This document shows positions 46,096-57,423 of a stretch of DNA of 62,000 nt, in pieces. Numbering within the stretch: the first letter of the stretch is position 1; each line of letters begins with the position of its first letter. The translations under genes were made by a program, and so were the position numbers. The stretch lies in the NCBI RefSeq assembly GCF_910592395.1, contig NC_088318.1, forward strand, positions 1-62,000, read 5' to 3'. Source of the DNA: Lineus longissimus. Lineage: Eukaryota > Nemertea > Pilidiophora > Heteronemertea > Lineidae. The notes under the pieces are model-generated. The model saw only the letters and a program-made list of their open reading frames with translations, made no database searches and was not told where the DNA came from.

Positions 46096-46470
46096 GTCTG
46101 TCAGAATCTGCAGGCACCGTATTGCCTGACCCCCTTATATCTGGCTTAGCACATACTGGTCCAAAGGACTCACGGGCACAGCCACAGTCTGTCAGAATCT
46201 GCAGGCACCGTATTGCCTGACCCCCTCATATCTGGCTTAGCACATACTGGTCCAAAGGACTCACGGGCACAGCCACAGTCTGTCAGAATCTGCAGGCACC
46301 GTATTGTCTCACACCCTTATATCTGGCTTAGCACATACTGGTCCAAAGGACTCACGAGCACAGCCACAGACTGTCAGAATCTGCAGACACCGTATTGTCT
46401 CACACCTTTATATCTGGCTTAGCACATACTGGTCTAACAGGACATACAAGGACAGTCACAGTCTGTCATG
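46096..46470 (+). repeat. 91-bp minisatellite, four units
   Basis: GTCTGTCAGAATCTGCAGGC begins near 46096, 46187, 46278 and 46370. Later units are progressively diverged (GCCTGACCCCC becomes GTCTCACACC). Confidence 0.9.
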
Positions 46471-47065
46471 GGGGTGAAATATACAATTTATTTCGCGTCG
46501 CGCGCCAAAAAAGTGTAACAATGTACTGAAGAAGTAACCTTAATTTACTTCAGCCCAGAAACAGCAAATAGAGTATTTTTAAGATTGCTCTTGATGGGAT
46601 TCGAGTCCAAGACGTGGCTGAATCTGAAGCCTCAGGTCCACTTAAAATTTCCAGTGAGTCCGACGCTCTATGTTCCCGGCTGATGCAGTTCTTAGCAATA
46701 GCGTTTTTCGAACGAAGTTATGAGCGTAAGACAACTTCGTAACACTTTATTAACCCGTTGTTCGACCCTCTGCGCAAGTGTCTCTTCCCAGAGTGGTTGA
46801 GAGAAGAAGACGAAGGTAGGATTCTCGATTCTAGAGCTTGCTTGAACACGGTTCTGGCAGTCTAGTTTCAAGGTAAGGTTATGAAGATAGATGTTATAGT
46901 GTGTTGAATTACAAAGAGGCTCTGCTGTAAGACTGTGTCCCTGGTCTTTTTTGATACTATTACTGATAAGGCCACTTGCTAAAGGAAATCAATATACATG
47001 TATTAAGCGTCAGGAAAGTCTCTTTCAACCAAAACAGACAGTCAACTCGTGATGCGAAAGGCGTT

Positions 47066-47285
47066 GATCCGTCATCGAGGCCCCCGATGGACCATGGACT
47101 GTGTCTGATTACACACCAAAGAGAGAATAAAAAAACCACATTTTGATCGAGGTGGATGTCCTCCCAGTAGATCCGTCATCAAGGCCCCAAAAGTACCATT
47201 GGGATAATGTCTCTACGTTTGAACCACACCTGTCTTGACTAATTACACAGCAAACAGAAAATCTTTCTTTAACAAAAACCACTTG
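47066..47285 (+). repeat. Imperfect ~104-bp duplication
   Basis: GATCCGTCATC-AGGCCCC occurs at 47066 and 47170, each followed by ACCAT, TGATTACACA or TAATTACACA, and AAAACCAC. Confidence 0.45.
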
Positions 47286-49300
47286 CACAAAATGTTTAAT
47301 GTGGTCTCAAGGGAGCTATGAACGAAACGACAAGTTCATGCAATATTCAGCGTTGAACGTTGACGTGACAGAGCGATTAATAGAGAAATAGCTCAGCCCA
47401 CGTTTACAATGGAATGAAGTGCATGATTCACCTAGAGGAATGGCGGGGAGGCTTAGATCATGCACGTTTACAATGGAATATTTGAAGAGCTTGCATTTCT
47501 GCTGCATGGGTGGGTACCCGCTAAGTTGAATTGATATTCACCCGTCATTCAAAAACTATATCTGCGGACAGTGGGATCTCTGTTCCTAGCCACTAACCCC
47601 AAGGTTTCATGATAATGGCGTAATGCAAATATCATGGTTGCATTGCGAAAAATTCCTTGGTGCGCAAATACAAACTGGTCTTATGACGGGATCTCATTCT
47701 TTAAGCTAGGTGGAATGGATATGTTTACCCGATAGAGGAGAGCTATGACCTTTATATGATGACTAAGATAAGGCCTACTTGTTTCTTTTTTTATATTTGT
47801 CTTTCGGTGGTATGGGTCGATTACATTTATATGACATGAATGCCTATCATCTGGGTTTTCACTTTTCCTGAGTGTCATCCAGCCATCGGGCAAATTGTTG
47901 ACAGCATTTATATCCATTGTCTAACCAAATGGTAAGTTAGGGTACATCATTAATGACATGGAAGTACTACGCGAGAAAACAAGGGAACCTAGTTGGATTT
48001 GGCTAGTTTATTTCAAAATTACATCAGTTCCAGGAAAACACAGTTTCCCATGACGATTTATCAACTTGTCGTCCTTGTTGGAAGGATGTTCATGTATATT
48101 CAACTCGTACCATGACACATGAAAGAATGGTGCAGTATGATCAAGCTTGTAGGTGACTGTTTTAACTTCGCACGCACTTGAAATCCACGATTTTTGTAAC
48201 AGATATAATACTGACGATGCCCCTGCCAGAGAATGGTCAAGTGGGATTTTTGAGATGATTTAGTTCTTACAAGTAGCATAGGATTCATTCTCAAGAGAAT
48301 CGACAGACGATGGTAACAGTGGGTTTGACCATCACCTTGCACTAGCATTTTCAGCACAAAAGAGCAGCTGATCGGACAGCCGAGTATCAAGATGCCTATC
48401 TATATTCCGACGTGGCGGCAGAAAGGAAAAAAATGAAACGAGGCAAAGGAAGACCGACAGCCGTTCGGGAAGATAAGCGGCTTTGCACAAACTAATTTCA
48501 CAGACTTCTCATTACGAGAGGTGATGCAGGTTGGGCAGAAGACACACGGAGACTGTAAAACACGGCTTTAGGTCATCTTTATTGTGGATGATGACCTGCT
48601 CCAGCATTAAGATAATCAATTTTTTAAAGGGGAATGGGCAGCATTGCGAATTGCCATATGATCAGCATAGTCCAGGCGAATCTTTTGTTGATCACCTATA
48701 TGGGTTTGATTCAGTCAAGAAAATGTAGTCACTCTGAACCTTGCTGAAGTTGAGATGGAGAAAAGTGGAGTGCAACAGCACCAGCATTGGTAGTCTTCTC
48801 AAGGCCGGAAGAAGCTGCTGGTGGATGCCAGTTAAATGGATAAAAAAGCACTGCCGAAGCTGTCAAAGTTCTGATAGCTCATATACAAATTAGTATTATA
48901 CATAAAGATATGTTGAACCACCAGGCACCCAACGACAGACATGACTGCGTCGATACTATGTTTTATTGGCTTCGTCTCGTCTTTGATTTCCAGAATATTC
49001 CGATAACCAGCACAACCATAAAGCCCGTCACCTCGGCAAGCAAACTCATGGTTAGTTTTATGCTGAATATGACGCATAGATCGAGGATCAACAATGGTTT
49101 CGTCATATCGCGCAGAAAATCGTTTGTCGATAAGAGAAAGCGGAAACTATCTGTTGCAGCAGGTTTTATCGGCACTTCGTCGATTGAACATGCCGCGTCT
49201 GCATCACAGACCGAGGTGGGGATGCCGGAAAAACTGAAAGAACAGTCGCTATTTGTCTTTTTAGTCTCTGAAAGGAGCAATGGTGTGAAGAAATGGTGTG
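47286..49300. other. No gene seen
   Basis: Overlapping frames at 48832-49326 on both strands (81-138 codons) are unrecognised; the minus one contains a hydrophobic segment (LLAEVTGFMVVLVIGIFW). No splice signals were found to support either. Confidence 0.35.
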
Positions 49301-49420
49301 AAGTCGATCCAAGGCCTAGAATATGATAGAGAAAGGGTCGACTGGATATGCTTATCGCCTCGTGAAATCAATAAAGTAGCTCCAAGGACAAGACTATTCC
49401 ATGTAAAAGGAAGGAGTCGA

Positions 49421-50338
49421 CTGGATATGCTATCTGTGACTTAGCTCTAATACAGAAAGGGTCGACTGGACGCAAGGGCCCAACGCGCCGCGTAGCGGCA
49501 AAAAAGCAAAGCTGGCGAAACATTTATAACGGGTCACCGTCACTTATTATTGGACTTATAGCGCATTTACGGGGTTGCAACTATTTTGCTTTATAGTGTC
49601 ACCAGGAAAGAAAAGCATGCGATCTAACGCCGATCCATTTGTATAAAGTGATAATTGGAAGGTATATAGTAGGAAATATCAATAAAATAATCATTCCATG
49701 TCGTCTTTTGAGGGCATTTTTGATTGTAAAAAATATATGTGTACGTCACCGGAGTCTCTGCAATGATCATTTTATCACAGCAGTCTCGCGCAAGTAGAAG
49801 TTCTTTACCTATTCGTTCTTCACTTATTAGTCTGGCGAAAAGCCAGACGTTTTCCATTACGATTTCACTACGATGTTTGACCAGAAGGAGCAGTGCGCAA
49901 GATATGCTAATGAGCAGACTTCCCTCGCTTGAGTTTCGGAAGAATGTTCCATATCGCGCTAAGCTGACCACTGCTGACCATGACAGGCGTGCATTGGCCT
50001 GGTACAGGTTGGAACTGAACATTGAATATGCTGGTGGTGACGCTTTCTGATGAGAAGTTTGTCGTGACTGATGCAGTATCCTTGGACTTGTCCACAGCAT
50101 CGTTCAATCATTGCTCTCTGAGCTGGCTTGATTCTGTACTTACCCAAATACTGAGACCAAATGCCTGTTGACTGTGCTTTAAGAGAGACTGGCGCCATGC
50201 CTAGTCTCTCTTAAAGCACAGTCAACAGACACCAACCCCCTCAGACTCAGAAACCACAAACGCCCAACCCTTCCTGCTACCTTAATACTTCTGGATATGC
50301 TATCTGTGACTTAGCTCTAATACAGAAAGGGTCGACTG
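49421..50338 (+). repeat. 48-bp direct repeats flanking copy B
   Basis: 49421-49468 and 50291-50338 are identical (CTGGATATGCTATCTGTGAC ... AGGGTCGACTG). Neighbouring DNA (49303-49420 and 50339-50400) contains further related pieces such as AGGGTCGACTGGATATGCTTA and CCAAGGCCTAGAATATG, so the target was itself a short tandem repeat. Confidence 0.8.
49465..50292 (+). repeat. 830-bp dispersed repeat, complete copy B
   Basis: Runs from ACTGGACGCAAGGGCCC to TACTTCTG; both boundaries are supported by copies at 7984 and 10740, where the flanks differ. It carries a small hairpin (CTGGC-GAAAA-GCCAG, near 49832-49847) and the perfect 25-bp hairpin (arms 50166-50190 and 50203-50227, loop 50191-50202). 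The 158-codon minus frame (49624-50100) is broken differently in the other copies and is not a gene. It is flanked by 48-bp direct repeats. Confidence 0.85.
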
Positions 50339-50400
50339 TTATGCTTATTGCCATGTGAAATAATAAAGTATTCCAAGGCCTAGAATATGGTTTACTGATG

Positions 50401-51494
50401 GTGAGATCAAGCTGAAGTATAGGTTTTGGCACCGCAATGCGTTCATAAAGGGAAATCTGGACTACAACGTGTACAATAGTCTAATCACGTAAAGCCATTG
50501 TATAGAAAACTACACGTCGCAATACACGACATCGTCTGAGAATTTGAAACGAGTGGTGTTACCTGACTTATTCATTGTGACGGAAATGTTTGTCAACAAT
50601 TCTATTAAAGCCGCTATGATTCCATCCCGCACCAGGATGTATCATCATAAACACATCCGACTTTATACTACGTAACACAAGAGTCTTTGTGCATAAGTAT
50701 GATAATAGTAATATGATAACAATCGACCCAGTCTACGGTAAATTATATTAGGCTTAAACGTGTGGGAATGGGGTCGGGGTTTCTTGGGTGGCTGGTGCCA
50801 CAACTGAAATGTGAAATAAAACTCGTGTGTTAAATTTTTGAAATTCTGCTTTTTCATAATCTCTGTGCGGCAATCAATTTCTTTCGTAACACAACTTGCA
50901 ACATATCTTAATCACAAATGCGGTTCGCTGTAAAGTTCTTTATATAGTGCTTTTATACTGTACAACTGTAATGTTGGAAGCATTTTGCACACACTCCCAG
51001 CCTAATCCAGAAACTCTCCTGCAGAAACCAGCACATACCGCAATGTCAACATTTCCTTAGCTGTGTGTGTTTCGCGTTTTTCATTTCTCAACGGCACTGC
51101 ACAGCTCAGAGATGAACACGCGATTCTAATTACAAATCATTTTCAGATATTTTTGGAGCTAACAAATGTGTCAATGAGCTCTGTTCGATCAGGGCTTTCT
51201 TCTCCTTTTATATTAGTTGCTAAACATAGCGATATCAAGATCACGAATAGAAACTCTCCCTTTGTCCCATCAACAACCACTTTGACATACAGTACATGAA
51301 AACAGAACCCCTGACTCGCTATTATGATTCTGAATGTATTGTTTTCTTCAATGGCGAATGTCACATAGTCGAACATGGATAAGAACATCAACGAATGTCA
51401 ACCAAGTAGATTTTGAGAAAGCAGCGTTGTCTCCAAGTCTATGGTTTCCATGGTTTGATTTCAGAAGGATTCGAAGGAAACTATACCAAAGACG
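50401..51494. other. No gene seen
   Basis: Spacer between the repeat and the GPCR pseudogene. Frames at 51063-51391 on both strands are unrecognised. Confidence 0.4.
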
Positions 51495-52403
51495 ATGACA
51501 GAGGACACGCCATTTCTCCGCTCCCATTGGTCAAACAAAGTCATTCGCGGCATCCAAACACTGGGCTACCCTACCGTGATGTGTATCGGTGTGGCCAACA
51601 CTCTAGCATATATCGTAAAGAATCGACGCAGTGTCATGTATTTCGACCACAGAGTGTTAGCAGTGGTGATAACTTATCTCTTACCACATTTATATCAGAG
51701 TACATTGTCCTATTTTATACGATCTGGTCCCCATCTCAGCAGGTCACTTACTGTGTCATACTGCGATACTTTGGTGATAAATCTCATGCAGGTGCACGAG
51801 GTTGGTCATCATAATTGCCAGTGACCAAGCTATTGCTGTTAACTTTCCCTTACAGTCCGCATCCTGGTGTACCATGAGTCGTGCGAGATGGATTGTAACT
51901 TTCCTTGGAGTCAGAGTGTCTGTTTTCAATCTCCCTAATCTCTGGAGGCGGCCGATCAGATTACCTGACGGTTCCATTCATTGTGTCTTAATCCCATATC
52001 TTATCTGGTTTGAATCTGCTGGAGATTTTGCCAATATGACCATACCAGTTTTCACAGTTTTAATTCTCAATATATTCATAATCTCCAGCCTCCGTCGCCA
52101 TAACAGGAAGCTGCAGCGCACTCTATTGATGAAAGAAGGAACTATCCAAGATGGTGGCATGAACGCAATGCTATTCTCGTGGCAACTGACATGTTTATAC
52201 TTAACGCCCCATACATATGTCTCGCAATGACCTGGACCTATACCATTCCCGACCTCCATAATATCAACAACAGTGTATTGTTTTTAATCGTCGTTATCAC
52301 TATCATTCTTACGACATTCAAATTTGTTCTCTACTGTTTCGCGAGTCAACACTTCCGTCGATATTTGAAGCAGCTCCTTTACATGTTTCATAGCACATGT
52401 TAA
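51495..52403 (+). pseudogene. Class A GPCR pseudogene, paralogue of the gene at 60089
   Basis: Aligns along its full length with the intact receptor on the other strand. Reading it needs at least three frame changes: the start MTEDTPFLRSHW through the first membrane segment in one frame; LSLTTFISEYIVLF to VTYCVILRYFGD in a second (about 51665-51790); IIIASDQAIAVNFPLQ to LLMKEGTIQDGGM in a third (51802-52165); and MFILNAPYICLAMTW to FASQHFRRYLKQL back in the first (52179-52403). The central part is about 80% identical to the intact protein by hand count. The G-protein-contact Arg of the D-R motif is Gln here, and residues between membrane segments 1 and 2 are deleted. It has no introns, like its paralogue, so retroposition and DNA duplication cannot be told apart from this alone. 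Confidence 0.9.
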
Positions 52404-53114
52404 GTAAGACACACTCATGTCCACTCACTGGAGTCACCTTCCCAATCGAATACATTCGAGAACAAAATAAAGGAAAAATACGGAGGATTCCTTTATAATT
52501 TTGGTTCTAAAACTTCATCGACTCGTCCATTTTATCAGTTCGCCTGTTCGCGAATTCATCAAAATAATCGGATTCGATCTCTCGTTGAATAGTTCCTCCA
52601 ATTATCCAGAACATCCTCCGTATCATTCTCACAAACATGATTAACCAAGATTAAACAAGTCTTGACGATATTCTATCAATAATCACAAGCTTAAAATGAA
52701 ATCAACATTCCTTTAACGTGTAATTCAAGTTGATAAGAACTTGAAGAAGTGCCGGCGTCTATCACATTTGGATGGGTTCATATTCCGTGAGAAAAGGATG
52801 TGTGCCTTTTTGTATACATGTACTTCTAATGTCAGAAAGATTGATAATCAAGAAACCACATTTTAAATCAAATAAACGTGTTCTCTCATATGATAATGGA
52901 ATTCATCCATGTAAAATGTTACCGTTTGGGTTGAAACAGCCCCTGAGAGTAAGACAGTTCACACCTCGGTAAAACATGGTTGAACGCCACGAGGTTTTCA
53001 ACCATGATATGTTACGCTTTTCGTTGCACCACTCAACATGTCATGATGGTAGTACATGTACCTGTATTCCAGTGGAACAAACCGATATGTAAACCTTTTT
53101 GTTCTCCACTAAGC
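52404..53114. other. No gene seen
   Basis: Downstream of the pseudogene, AT-rich, no features. Confidence 0.5.
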
Positions 53115-53204
53115 CTTGGAGGAATTATACTTGACTATACTATACTATACTTAAAAATAGGGTATTAGCTCGTTGTTTCTCCTGTCAAGTATAATTCCTC
53201 CAAG
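53115..53204. mobile_element. Small foldback element, perfect 21-bp inverted repeats
   Basis: 53115-53135 (CTTGGAGGAATTATACTTGA C) and 53184-53204 are perfect reverse complements around 48 bases that include three ACTAT units. The flanks give no clear target duplication. Confidence 0.75.
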
Positions 53205-54171
53205 ACTAAACTAAGTTAACGTGCAACATCACCCGAAAGCGTGTAGGGCTTACTGGTTATGTTTGATAGTCAATATTGGTGACAAAGAAGTATAAAAAGG
53301 CGCGGTGACAAAAAGGTTAGACAGAGAACAATTCTCATGATAATCACTAAGGCTACTGAAGCAGAGAACCACTTCACCTAGGGAAATTACATAGCATTAA
53401 CTCGGTGCAACAAACTCTTCTTTTGTCACATGGTGCGTATGAGGAGATGTTTTAAATCCTTCTTAGCTGCCGTATGATTGTGGTGTTTGATTAAGCTGTG
53501 TGCATCGCACCTGCGACTAAGATGCTTTCTTGTCTTCTCAGAGAAGCAAGAGGAAGAGGATACCAAATGTATAGCCTGACAACCATTGTTCAAGGTATCA
53601 CTGAGGTGAAACTAAACCCGCCCCTTCAGATTTTCTATGCCAGAAGAGGCAAGAACGGCTTTGAGGACAGAAATATAATCGATTTTTGGCAATGCATATG
53701 AGCAAGACTATCTAGAGGAAATGCATGTTTGGCATGACAATCGTCTGGATAAACACTGATAGCGAAAGGAACCTAATGACAATAGAATGAGATGCAAGTA
53801 ACTGCTATTTAACCAATGAAGGGGCTTAGGCTTCTGTGTCACTCATGTAGCTACAGCGCTCATCTAAATGAACTTCTTACTACATTAAAATTCATGGGTT
53901 AAACTAATTTCAAATTGCATCGTTCATTCCATCAAAGTCACTTTACTTCAAATTTTAATAATATGTCCCATCTTATACTACTATAGGTACACTTGGCTAG
54001 AATTGCTTTGTCATCCATCACTCAGGTACCTCCGCGCCAAATTGGTCATTCGAACTCGACTATCGATCACGGCTTAAATGGAGTGGAATTTCAATTTTAG
54101 CTATTGTCTATTCTGATTATCTGAAGGAGATGACGATGATAAGACTAGTCAAGATTTCAAACACTACGCTA
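53205..54171. other. No gene seen
   Basis: One short plus frame (53498-53701) is unrecognised. GGTATAAAAAGGCGCGG-like AT/GC-rich text near 53290-53305 resembles a TATA box without a gene to go with it. Confidence 0.4.
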
Positions 54172-54410
54172 GGGTTACCTTCCAAGCAATAGCGTCCAGT
54201 AACCTGGTTTATTGTTTTGTTATTTTGCATGGTAAAGCTCGGCAACGGTTACCTTTCAAGCCACAGCGTTGAGTAATCGTGTCTAATAGTAGGTTATTTT
54301 GTCTTGTTACGCTGGTCTAGGGTTACCTTTCAAGCCATAGCGCCCAGTAACCTTGTGTAATAGTATTTTATTTTGTCTTGTAACGCTGGTCTAGGGTTAT
54401 TTTTTAAGCT
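54172..54410 (+). repeat. 74-bp tandem repeat, about three units
   Basis: GGGTTACCTTTCAAGCCATAGCG-type starts occur near 54172, 54247, 54321 and, truncated, 54395. A short inverted segment follows (GGCTCC/GGAGCC types, 54410-54440). Confidence 0.8.
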
Positions 54411-54827
54411 CCTAACCCAGGAGAGCCTGGTTTAGGAGCCTGCTATTTCCACAAGCAACTACAAAAATCTAGGAAAGGCCACATTTCCCGTGATTTTTCT
54501 GGATTGTCTGTGAAAAGTCTGAAATACCAATAATTTATACGTGATCTTCCTAAAACAGGAGACCATCTCAAATGGCATGAGCTCCGCTGCACCGGGCTGT
54601 CAGGGGAACAATGCGATAGAATGCTAATGAGGCATAAGCAGTGAGTAATTGAGCAAGCATATGGCCACACTCTTGAGGACCTGTGGTGAGTCAAGCTGGA
54701 ATACTCTTAGCTGGATCAATCAAACAGGGTGAAAGAGAGGCGATGTTGACCTGTGCTTTAGACTACACAAAAATTAAAACAAATATAGCATAATTAATCA
54801 ACTTGGAACTGCAAAAAACAATGAAAT

Positions 54828-55859
54828 GGCCAGGGCCATTGTGCTCACCTCATGTGGAGGAAAGATGGATAAAGAGCATGGTATTGTGTCATGTAGTGTT
54901 AGGTTTGATGTAGGTCCAAGCAATTACAATTTCCCCAAAATGGCCAATTTACAGTACATTCGACCTCTGTGACCTTGAAAAGTAGGTCAAATCAAAGAAG
55001 ACCCGGGTGACACATTGAATGGTTGTTAGAATTAGATGTACCTATGATATAAAATTGGTGCCAATCGGGCAAGTCATTACTAGGAATAATGGCATTTTGA
55101 TGAATTTAGGATTTGGCCCCCTCCCTGGAGGCCAAACGGCAAATCAGATGGCACCAAACTTCGGTACCTGAGATCACCTGACCAAGGAGTACATGTGTAC
55201 TTAATTTGTGATCAATAGTCATTGCAGTTAAGAAATGTGCCATAGTTACGGCCTGACGGCGAATTTACGTCATTTGACCTCTGTGACCTTGACAAGAAGG
55301 TCAAATTGAAAACCTGTGTGACATATACTGTATGGTGGTTAGATGTACCCATGATATCAAATTGGTGGCAATCGGGCAAGAAGTTAAGGAATAATCACAT
55401 TTTTAAGGTTTTTGGATTTTGCCCCCTGGTGGTCAAGTGGTGAATCATATTGGACCAAACTTTGGTCCCTGAGATCACCTGACTAAGGGGTAAATGTGTA
55501 CCAAATTTGGTATCAATAGTCATTGCAGTTTAGAAACATGCCATCGTTACATCCTAACGGCCAATTTACACCATTTGACCTCTGTGACCTTGAAAAGGAG
55601 GTCAAATCAAAAACCCGGAGGATATATGATGCACCTTTGCTAGAAGTACCTACCATATTTTTTTCAAAATTTCCCGACTACTATTAAGGGAGATATTGCA
55701 CATTTTCACTTTTAACGTTTGGCCCCCTGGTGGCCAAACCATGAAACGAATCGGACCGAAACTTGGTCTCAAAGGTGTCATTACATAAGGGTACATGTGT
55801 ACCAAGTTTCAACTCAATAGCTCTAACAGTTACGAAACGTGCCCTGCTAACGGACGACG

Positions 55860-55957
<98 letters not shown>

Positions 55958-56010
55958 ACGACGGACGCCACGGTATGGGATAAGCTCACCTCTGCTAAGA
56001 GGTGAGCTAA
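54828..56010 (+). mobile_element. Modular dispersed element with ACG microsatellite and terminal hairpin
   Basis: Three diverged modules of about 310 bp, each beginning with a GACCTCTGTGACCTTGA block (54961, 55274 and 55575). Each then runs through an AATTGGTGCCAATCGGGCAA-like block, GGCCCCCT, a GATCACCTGACCAAGG-type block and a GTCATTGCAGTT-type block. The last module leads into (ACG)n and a perfect hairpin at 55983-56008 (AGCTCACCTCT-GCTA-AGAGGTGAGCT). The left end has GTGCTCACCTC at 54840, an inverted match to the hairpin. Elements of this build are, to my knowledge, widespread in marine invertebrate genomes. It has no coding capacity. Confidence 0.7.
55860..55956 (+). repeat. (ACG)n microsatellite
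   Basis: About 32 ACG units, nearly pure, within the modular element. It produces poly-Arg, poly-Thr and similar frames on both strands that are not genes. Confidence 0.97.
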
Positions 56011-56012
56011 TA

Positions 56013-56247
56013 ATCAGAGTTCGAATTCATTTTTCATGATTAATTACCCTGACAAATATGTTTAATTCAAATAAATCGACGCTCTCCAATTAGTTTCCAA
56101 TGGATGTGTAATTTGGTTGTCCCAAGCTGCAATTAGGAACTGCAAGAATAACAATGAGCAGAGTTCGAATTGCCGCTTTTTCATGTCTAATTACCCTGAT
56201 CATTTTGCTTAATCAAAATAAATATGCTCTCCACTTAGTTTCCCTTT
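56013..56247 (+). repeat. Direct duplication of ~88 bp
   Basis: CAGAGTTCGAATT ... TAATTACCCTGA ... CTCTCCA-TTAGTTTCC occurs at 56015-56102 and again at 56159-56247, with 57 bp between. Confidence 0.8.
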
Positions 56248-56460
56248 CCTTGTATAAAGTATTCGATATAACGACCTGATGTTACTTATCAATTAATATT
56301 TCAAATAATACATGTATGCTATATTTGTTATCATATGTTAGCCCTTTCTGACAAAGGCTAGTAGAGGACAGTATATGGTGATATCCTTTTACTAAGGAGC
56401 ATAAACGCCGCAGAGATATGGATTTGGATGACGTTAACAATATACCGGGAAAACCCAATA

Positions 56461-56635
56461 TGTGACCCGTCACAGCAAAACCAGGTGCATGAGCCTAAAT
56501 GACACCATGAGATAGTGGAAGAAATTGATGTCCTCATAATTCACAAAAGGCAGACAATAGATAAATGAACAAACAGTCCGTCTCAACCTCCAAGCTCAGA
56601 GCGACATGCGACTGGTTATGCTGTGACGGGTCACA
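56461..56635. mobile_element. 175-bp MITE with TA target duplication
   Basis: The inverted ends TGTGACCCGTCACAGCAAAA (left) and, from the right, TGTGACCCGTCACAGCATAA extend about 32 bp with few mismatches, to GCATG. TA flanks both sides (56459-56460 and 56636-56637), consistent with mobilisation by a Tc1/mariner-type transposase. The first 14 bases of each end are themselves near-palindromic (GTGAC-CC-GTCAC). It has no coding capacity. Confidence 0.9.
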
Positions 56636-57205
56636 TAATATGGCCAAAAAAGACCGAAGTCTTAGAAAAGTCTTTTGATTCTGAGACGTGTAGATGCTTG
56701 TTACAAGAGCTATTGAAACTGACTGTGCATCATTGATACATCCAGAAATACAATATTCTTCCCTTCTGGTTACAGGAATAGGGGAGGCGAGACACAAAAG
56801 AGTTGAGATCAAATTACAGAAGAACTTCAGTTTCAATTGTCACGAAGTTTTTAAGTCGCGCTCGAATTCTAGCTGAGGAATGTGCACAGGACAATTGGCT
56901 TACTTCAATTACCAATGTTAAATCTCCCTTACTGCCAATAACAATTGTTCGGTTAACGTTCCTCAAACCTCACTGGAAACCTGACTCACATTGATTTCGT
57001 ATGAGAATCGTAGATTGCCTTTCTATGATTCCTTTGTCACATCATCGCCGCAGGAGTAATTCAGTTTGCAAGGTATATGCTAGTCATTGCATCAGTCGCA
57101 TAGTCAACCGGTCATGTGGCAGCGAGGTGCTCATTGTGCACTTTAGGGGTAAAATTCATCCATTGAACACACGGAACATAAAACTTCAATAGAATCGACT
57201 GTGTC

Positions 57206-57423
57206 CAAAAAGGAGCCTCAATAAAGTTCTCACCCTAACCCTAACCCAATTAGATCCTCACTCAATCTGGAACAAAATTATAACAAAAAGGAGCCTCAAT
57301 AAAGTTCTCACCCTAACCCTAACGCAATTAGATCCTCACTCAATCTGGAACAAAATTATAACAAAAAGGAGCCTCAATAAAGTTCTTACCCTAACCCTAA
57401 CCCAATTAGGTCCTCACTCAAAC
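57206..57423 (+). repeat. 78-bp tandem repeat carrying short telomere motifs
   Basis: CAAAAAGGAGCCTCAATAAA begins at 57206, 57284 and 57362. Each unit includes CACCCTAACCCTAACSCAATT, that is about 2.5 CCCTAA repeats in the same orientation as the chromosome end. Confidence 0.92.

Noticed and set aside
48910-49326. 138-codon plus frame and overlapping 105-codon minus frame
   Set aside because: Antisense to each other, no recognised domain, no splice support.
49624-50100. 158-codon minus frame and 103-codon plus frame in the 830-bp repeat
   Set aside because: Both strands are open at once and the frames are broken in the other copies; no family similarity.
55684-56005. Poly-Arg, poly-Thr and similar frames
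   Set aside because: Direct products of the ACG microsatellite on both strands.
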